DNA of 64,000 bases, taken from positions 6,448,001 to 6,512,000 of the forward strand of contig NC_065918.1 in the NCBI RefSeq assembly GCF_905147045.1, in the 5' to 3' direction. The translations under genes were made by a program, and so were the position numbers. Positions 63,801 through 64,000 of this stretch are shown here, piece after piece (the first letter of the stretch is position 1; every line of letters begins with the position of its first letter). The stretch is from Nymphalis io. Its lineage: Eukaryota > Arthropoda > Insecta > Lepidoptera > Nymphalidae. The notes under the pieces are model-generated. The model ran no database searches. It was given only the letters and a program-made list of their open reading frames with translations, and had not been told where the DNA came from.

Positions 63801-64000
63801 CAGACAACGTATTGTAATTGGTGAACTTGCTTTCAAGAACCCAAGGGAAAGGCTATTTACAAATAGAATTTTTCCTAAAGATTAATTACAATTAAATTTT
63901 AAATTAAAAAAATAATCAAAATATTATTAAAACTTGTATTGTATATTAAAAATAATAATTAAGTTTTCATTTTAGATGGTCGGAAGTATTTGGTTAGAAG
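51838..64000 (+). CDS. ABCB1-like: ABCB full transporter (P-glycoprotein / Mdr type), 19 exons seen, 3' part beyond the window
   Basis: ATP-driven efflux pump of the plasma membrane, homologous by eye to P-glycoprotein and the insect Mdr proteins; such pumps expel hydrophobic toxins and drugs. Exons: 51838-51863, 53027-53075, 53549-53745, 54158-54302, 55649-55749, 56075-56246, 56586-56710, 57430-57625, 57706-57930, 58346-58532, 58664-58806, 58904-59112, 59504-59598, 59676-59854, 61448-61563, 62074-62214, 62290-62472, 62768-62971, 63976-64000+. TMD1 is residues ~26-400. NBD1 has Walker A GSSGCGKST (431-439), Q-loop Q479, LSGGQ (535-539), Walker B VLLLDE (555-560), SALD (563-566) and switch His591. 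The second half starts with SDWQLLKLNAPEWPY in exon 16. About 906 of an expected ~1250-1300 residues are in view; the rest of TMD2 and NBD2 lie to the right. All junction phases agree except exon 14 to 15, where an apparent 2-nt frameshift would end the protein at about residue 688. This may be a real lesion, a polymorphism or a sequence error. Confidence 0.9.
52432..52560. mobile_element. SINE fragments (family A end and a tRNA-like head) in ABCB intron 1
   Basis: GGCCTCCTCTCCCTTTTGCG is the reversed family A end. Just after it, GTCGCAGGTTCGATTCAAAC holds a B-box-like GGTTCGATTC. Too short to classify further and not a tRNA gene. Confidence 0.5.
53027..53075 (+). CDS. ABCB1-like: ABCB exon 2
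   Basis: Acceptor TTTTTTACAG, donor GTAAGT. Encodes KSPEDEPDLKLSYFQI, the acidic segment and the LSYFQI lead into the elbow helix before TM1 (compare the SxFxMFRY motif of P-glycoproteins). Enters in phase 2 and leaves in phase 0, fitting both neighbours. Confidence 0.75.
53148..53440 (+). mobile_element. LINE 3' end with zinc-finger-like coding tail, in ABCB intron 2
   Basis: Frame: REHWRSTIKARIQEFEVSRI, LQARPPAAINYNYINGVLTC, PLCGRIIS, a TAG, then KIGYINHMRAHERHHAGS and TGA. CPLCG...HMRAH is a C2H2-like ending found in some LINE proteins. Then GCGGTCGCCGTGGCCGAAAT and (ATT)n, the same tail as family C SINEs. It starts 72 bases after exon 2. Confidence 0.75.
53549..53745 (+). CDS. ABCB1-like: ABCB exon 3 (TM1 and first extracellular loop)
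   Basis: Acceptor GTGGATTGCAG, donor GTAAGT. Starts FRYGTCSEVLATIVGIFAG: elbow helix then TM1 (~33-55). Continues with VCYNLVQFGELSTAFVERT and the start of the large extracellular loop. A second frame over the same stretch is a shadow. Confidence 0.88.
54158..54302 (+). CDS. ABCB1-like: ABCB exon 4 (extracellular loop and TM2)
   Basis: Acceptor TTATTCAG, donor GTACAT. A split Leu codon, then CNASNEENMKALVEDAT with an N-A-S glycosylation site (~93-95), then TM2 (AIGMFISIAISLILCMLSV). Ends at SWSALRQ, the start of the first intracellular loop. Confidence 0.85.
54792..54865. repeat. Dispersed repeat fragment (copy 2), in ABCB intron 4
   Basis: GATTGTCCTGTGGCATTGTA and GGCTGGCACTATT match 35122-35185. 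Confidence 0.65.
55037..55335 (+). mobile_element. tRNA-derived SINE, family A, full length, in ABCB intron 4
   Basis: Head GATGACCTAGTGGTTAGAAC (A-box) and GATCGTGGGTTTAAACCCGG (B-box), then ACCACTGAATTTTCATGTGC, the CATCGTGAGGAAACCTGCAT block and GCAGCGTGGTGGAATAAGCT. Best reference copy of the family here. Same strand as the host gene. Confidence 0.9.
55427..55545 (+). mobile_element. SINE family A, decayed fragment, ABCB intron 4
   Basis: GGCGGTGATGGAAAACA, CCTACATGTGTCGGATGAAA and GAGGAGGCTTTAGGCCAGCA; middle part deleted. Confidence 0.6.
55649..55749 (+). CDS. ABCB1-like: ABCB exon 5 (first intracellular loop)
   Basis: Acceptor TTCTTTCTTTAG, donor GTAAGT. Encodes ITRIRLLFLKSVLRQDMAWF, which matches the IRxxFxxxxLRQExxWFD intracellular coupling region of ABCB exporters, followed by DTDNEFNLASKMS. 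Confidence 0.88.
56075..56246 (+). CDS. ABCB1-like: ABCB exon 6 (TM3-TM4)
   Basis: Acceptor TTTCTTTACAG, donor GTAAGC. Encodes NMMKLKEGMGEKLGVVSNLI, then the two helices flanking PMGWELTLACVSVVP, equivalent to the GWKLTLV segment of P-glycoprotein. Some reads in the same frame run on into the intron; the donor and the match to the family mark the end. Confidence 0.88.
56586..56710 (+). CDS. ABCB1-like: ABCB exon 7 (second intracellular loop)
   Basis: Acceptor GTTTTCAG; donor GTTAAAT is weaker than consensus. Encodes ESYSQAGKQAEEVLKSIKTV followed by AAFGGENKEVDR, the AGxxAEEVLxxIRTVxAFGGQ motif of ABCB transporters, which couples the membrane domain to the nucleotide-binding domain. Confidence 0.88.
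56812..57000 (-). mobile_element. SINE family A, decayed reverse copy, ABCB intron 7
   Basis: TGAATGTCCCACGGTTAAGC, GTAGGTTTTCTCACGATCCT and a remnant of the tRNA-like head at the right (GACCTGGTGGGTAC). Confidence 0.6.
57430..57625 (+). CDS. ABCB1-like: ABCB exon 8 (TM5)
   Basis: Acceptor AACTTCCAG; donor GTTAGTA. Begins YRRLLDPAELYGRKRGLYTG, then TM5 (FNWVLTYSLNAIGLTYGARL). Ends at YLVGVVFS, which joins exon 9 ILFCVYMATQS as the TM6 equivalent of the family's GQVLTVFFSVLIG region. Confidence 0.85.
57706..57930 (+). CDS. ABCB1-like: ABCB exon 9 (TM6 and start of NBD1)
   Basis: Acceptor TTTTATAG, donor GTAAAA. Encodes TM6, then EMFAAARGAAASIFNLLDRT (the ARGAA..IF..ID signature before NBD1), and ITLEDVHFSYPSRP, which holds the A-loop tyrosine that stacks on ATP. 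Confidence 0.9.
58346..58532 (+). CDS. ABCB1-like: ABCB exon 10 (Walker A of NBD1)
   Basis: Acceptor TTCTTGTAG; donor GTAAAT. Contains ECVALVGSSGCGKSTILQLL, the phosphate-binding loop with its lysine and serine intact, followed by RLYDPLLGVVKLDGKNV. Confidence 0.95.
58664..58806 (+). CDS. ABCB1-like: ABCB exon 11 (Q-loop of NBD1)
   Basis: Acceptor TTATTTAG, donor GTGAGT. Contains GVVGQEPVLFRGTIHDNIAI, the Q-loop that contacts the intracellular loops, and AYAHDFITHLPN. Confidence 0.95.
58904..59112 (+). CDS. ABCB1-like: ABCB exon 12 (signature, Walker B, H-loop of NBD1)
   Basis: Acceptor is ATTGAAAG (less pyrimidine-rich than usual); donor GTATTT. Holds GERGASLSGGQKQRIAIARS, VLLLDEATSALD and TTLMVSHR. 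All catalytic residues are present, including the Walker B glutamate, so NBD1 looks catalytically competent. Confidence 0.95.
59504..59598 (+). CDS. ABCB1-like: ABCB exon 13 (end of NBD1)
   Basis: Acceptor CATTTTTTAG, donor GTAAAT. Encodes LSTIVNADRIICMDQGVIVE then QGTHEELMKAKG, the standard C-terminal end of an ABCB NBD. Confidence 0.93.
59676..59854 (+). CDS. ABCB1-like: ABCB exon 14 (linker) with apparent frameshift
   Basis: Acceptor GCGTGTTTAG, donor GTATTT. Starts in frame with NBD1 (FYYKLVTTGNENKEPDVIE) and runs through an acidic linker to VSRTEVKRRST. After this the NBD1 frame reads REDWLDIILQKE and would leave in phase 0. Exon 15 has an open frame only if entered in phase 1. The frame two bases over (KRRLVRHHSTKR) leaves in phase 1. 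The run AAGAGAAG at 59818-59825 has one AG more than a smooth reading frame would need. Confidence 0.85.
59883..61098 (-). mobile_element. mariner-family DNA transposon, defective, inside ABCB intron 14
   Basis: Terminal inverted repeats of about 31 bp (59883-59913 and 61068-61098), both beginning TTAGGTCCTT or TTAGGTCCTTTC when read inward. The right end is followed by TA, the expected target duplication; the left flank is CA, one base off. Length 1.2 kb is slightly short for the family because of an internal deletion. It lies on the strand opposite to the host gene and starts only 28 bases after the exon 14 donor. Confidence 0.92.
59959..60908 (-). pseudogene. mariner transposase pseudogene
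   Basis: Starts MENMKYRYIYEYEFYRGSSA. It keeps the HTH region (AAETARRNND), the WVPHEL motif in the linker before the catalytic core, and the last two catalytic aspartates, HDNARPHTAQ and SPDLAPTDYHFF, with 34 residues between them (DD34D). Broken several times: a frameshift near 60625 splits the N-terminal and central parts; an in-frame-looking deletion near 60490-60510 joins CCVTLLNR to WLNPGDPAK, removing the segment that should hold the first aspartate; near the C-terminus a shift in a C-run and a TAA after PMRW end the frame early. It cannot make active enzyme. Confidence 0.9.
61448..61563 (+). CDS. ABCB1-like: ABCB exon 15 (linker)
   Basis: Acceptor TTTTTGTTAAG, donor GTACGT. Its only open frame gives SHDWMTPRGSITSVMSAGLQ then an acidic tail (SGEEKEDDE). 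In the phase actually supplied by exon 14 it reads NPTTG and then stops. Confidence 0.75.
61872..61985 (+). mobile_element. SINE family A, decayed fragment, ABCB intron 15
   Basis: GGGCAAGCGCCACTGAGTTG, TTATAAATCATCTCGTACTA and CACATGTGTCCGAAGAAAG follow the family order. Confidence 0.6.
62074..62214 (+). CDS. ABCB1-like: ABCB exon 16 (TM7)
   Basis: Acceptor TGTCTACTAG, donor GTATGT. Encodes EVKPVSDWQLLKLNAPEWPY, the elbow helix of the second half, and TM7 with VQGSCFPVFALLFGY. Matches the PVSFWRIMKLNxxEWPY pattern of P-glycoproteins. Confidence 0.92.
62290..62472 (+). CDS. ABCB1-like: ABCB exon 17 (TM8)
   Basis: Acceptor TATTTTTAG, donor GTATTT. Encodes an extracellular loop, TM8 (SGMFLVVAAVAGLSMCLQST) and GLKMTTRLRQQYFSALLRQ, the intracellular coupling loop of the second half. 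Confidence 0.92.
62768..62971 (+). CDS. ABCB1-like: ABCB exon 18 (TM9-TM10)
   Basis: Acceptor GCTTTAAG, donor GTTAGT. Encodes EIGFFDKDSNTVGALCARLS, GDAAEVQGATGLRIG and the TM9-TM10 pair around YNWKLTLVG. Fits the EIxWFDxxxNxxGxLxxRLxxDAxxVxGAxGxR pattern. Confidence 0.93.
63165..63535 (+). mobile_element. SINE family C, decayed, ABCB intron 18
   Basis: TTGGTTCGTTCGATGGCGTA (head), GTGGGGGAATAGAGAGAGTG, GCGATTGCGCATGCGCTTGA, and tail GTCCACCGTGGCGAAAATCA with ATCATTATG after it. The B-box is diverged. Confidence 0.6.
63976..64000 (+). CDS. ABCB1-like: ABCB exon 19 (partial, cut by window edge)
   Basis: Acceptor TTTTCATTTTAG; reads MVGSIWLE and continues past the edge. Joins exon 18 FLPL in phase 0. 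Confidence 0.75.

Overview
The window looks like a piece of a lepidopteran nuclear genome, probably a butterfly. It is strongly AT-rich, its genes are split by GT-AG introns, and it is littered with degenerate tRNA-derived SINEs, 5'-truncated R1-like and RTE-like LINE tails and a dead mariner. Several of the SINEs (a type with a CATGCAGGTTTCCTCACGAT core, a type with an ACTGGTGGTAGGGC end) are ones I associate with Lepidoptera. The species assignment is an inference from repeats and protein similarity, not a measured result.

Only two genes are well supported. (1) At 11.5-13.3 kb on the plus strand lies an uninterrupted 587-codon reading frame for a very divergent SLC6-type (neurotransmitter:sodium symporter fold) membrane protein. 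It keeps the family's architecture but has lost the charged pair that normally forms the extracellular gate. (2) From 51.8 kb to the right edge lies an ABCB full transporter (P-glycoprotein/Mdr type) on the plus strand. I could place 19 coding exons: the first transmembrane domain, the complete first nucleotide-binding domain, the linker, and the start of the second transmembrane domain. The rest lies beyond the window. In the linker exon (exon 14) the reading frame that encodes NBD1 does not join the frame that encodes the second half. An extra AG in an AAGAGAAG run accounts for this. As written, the sequence would end the protein just after NBD1.

The 38 kb between the two genes is mostly AT-rich sequence with repeats. 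Exceptions are a few sharply GC/CpG-rich islands (about 17.1, 17.9, 26.4 and 30.6-30.9 kb, and weaker ones at 1.85, 5.2 and 15.7 kb). The 30.6 kb island contains a minus-strand ATG exon with a good donor. The 26.4 kb island is a minus-strand segment with matching acceptor, donor and phase. Together they may be the first coding exons of an unidentified minus-strand gene with long introns.

Repeats show clear history: a SINE inserted in a LINE coding fragment (33 kb), an R1-like LINE inserted in a SINE (48 kb), an 83-bp tandem duplication within a SINE (9.2 kb), a LINE and a SINE family sharing the same 3' tail, and several perfect short palindromes. I found no CRISPR arrays, rRNA or functional tRNA genes, and no clearly novel multi-gene system.
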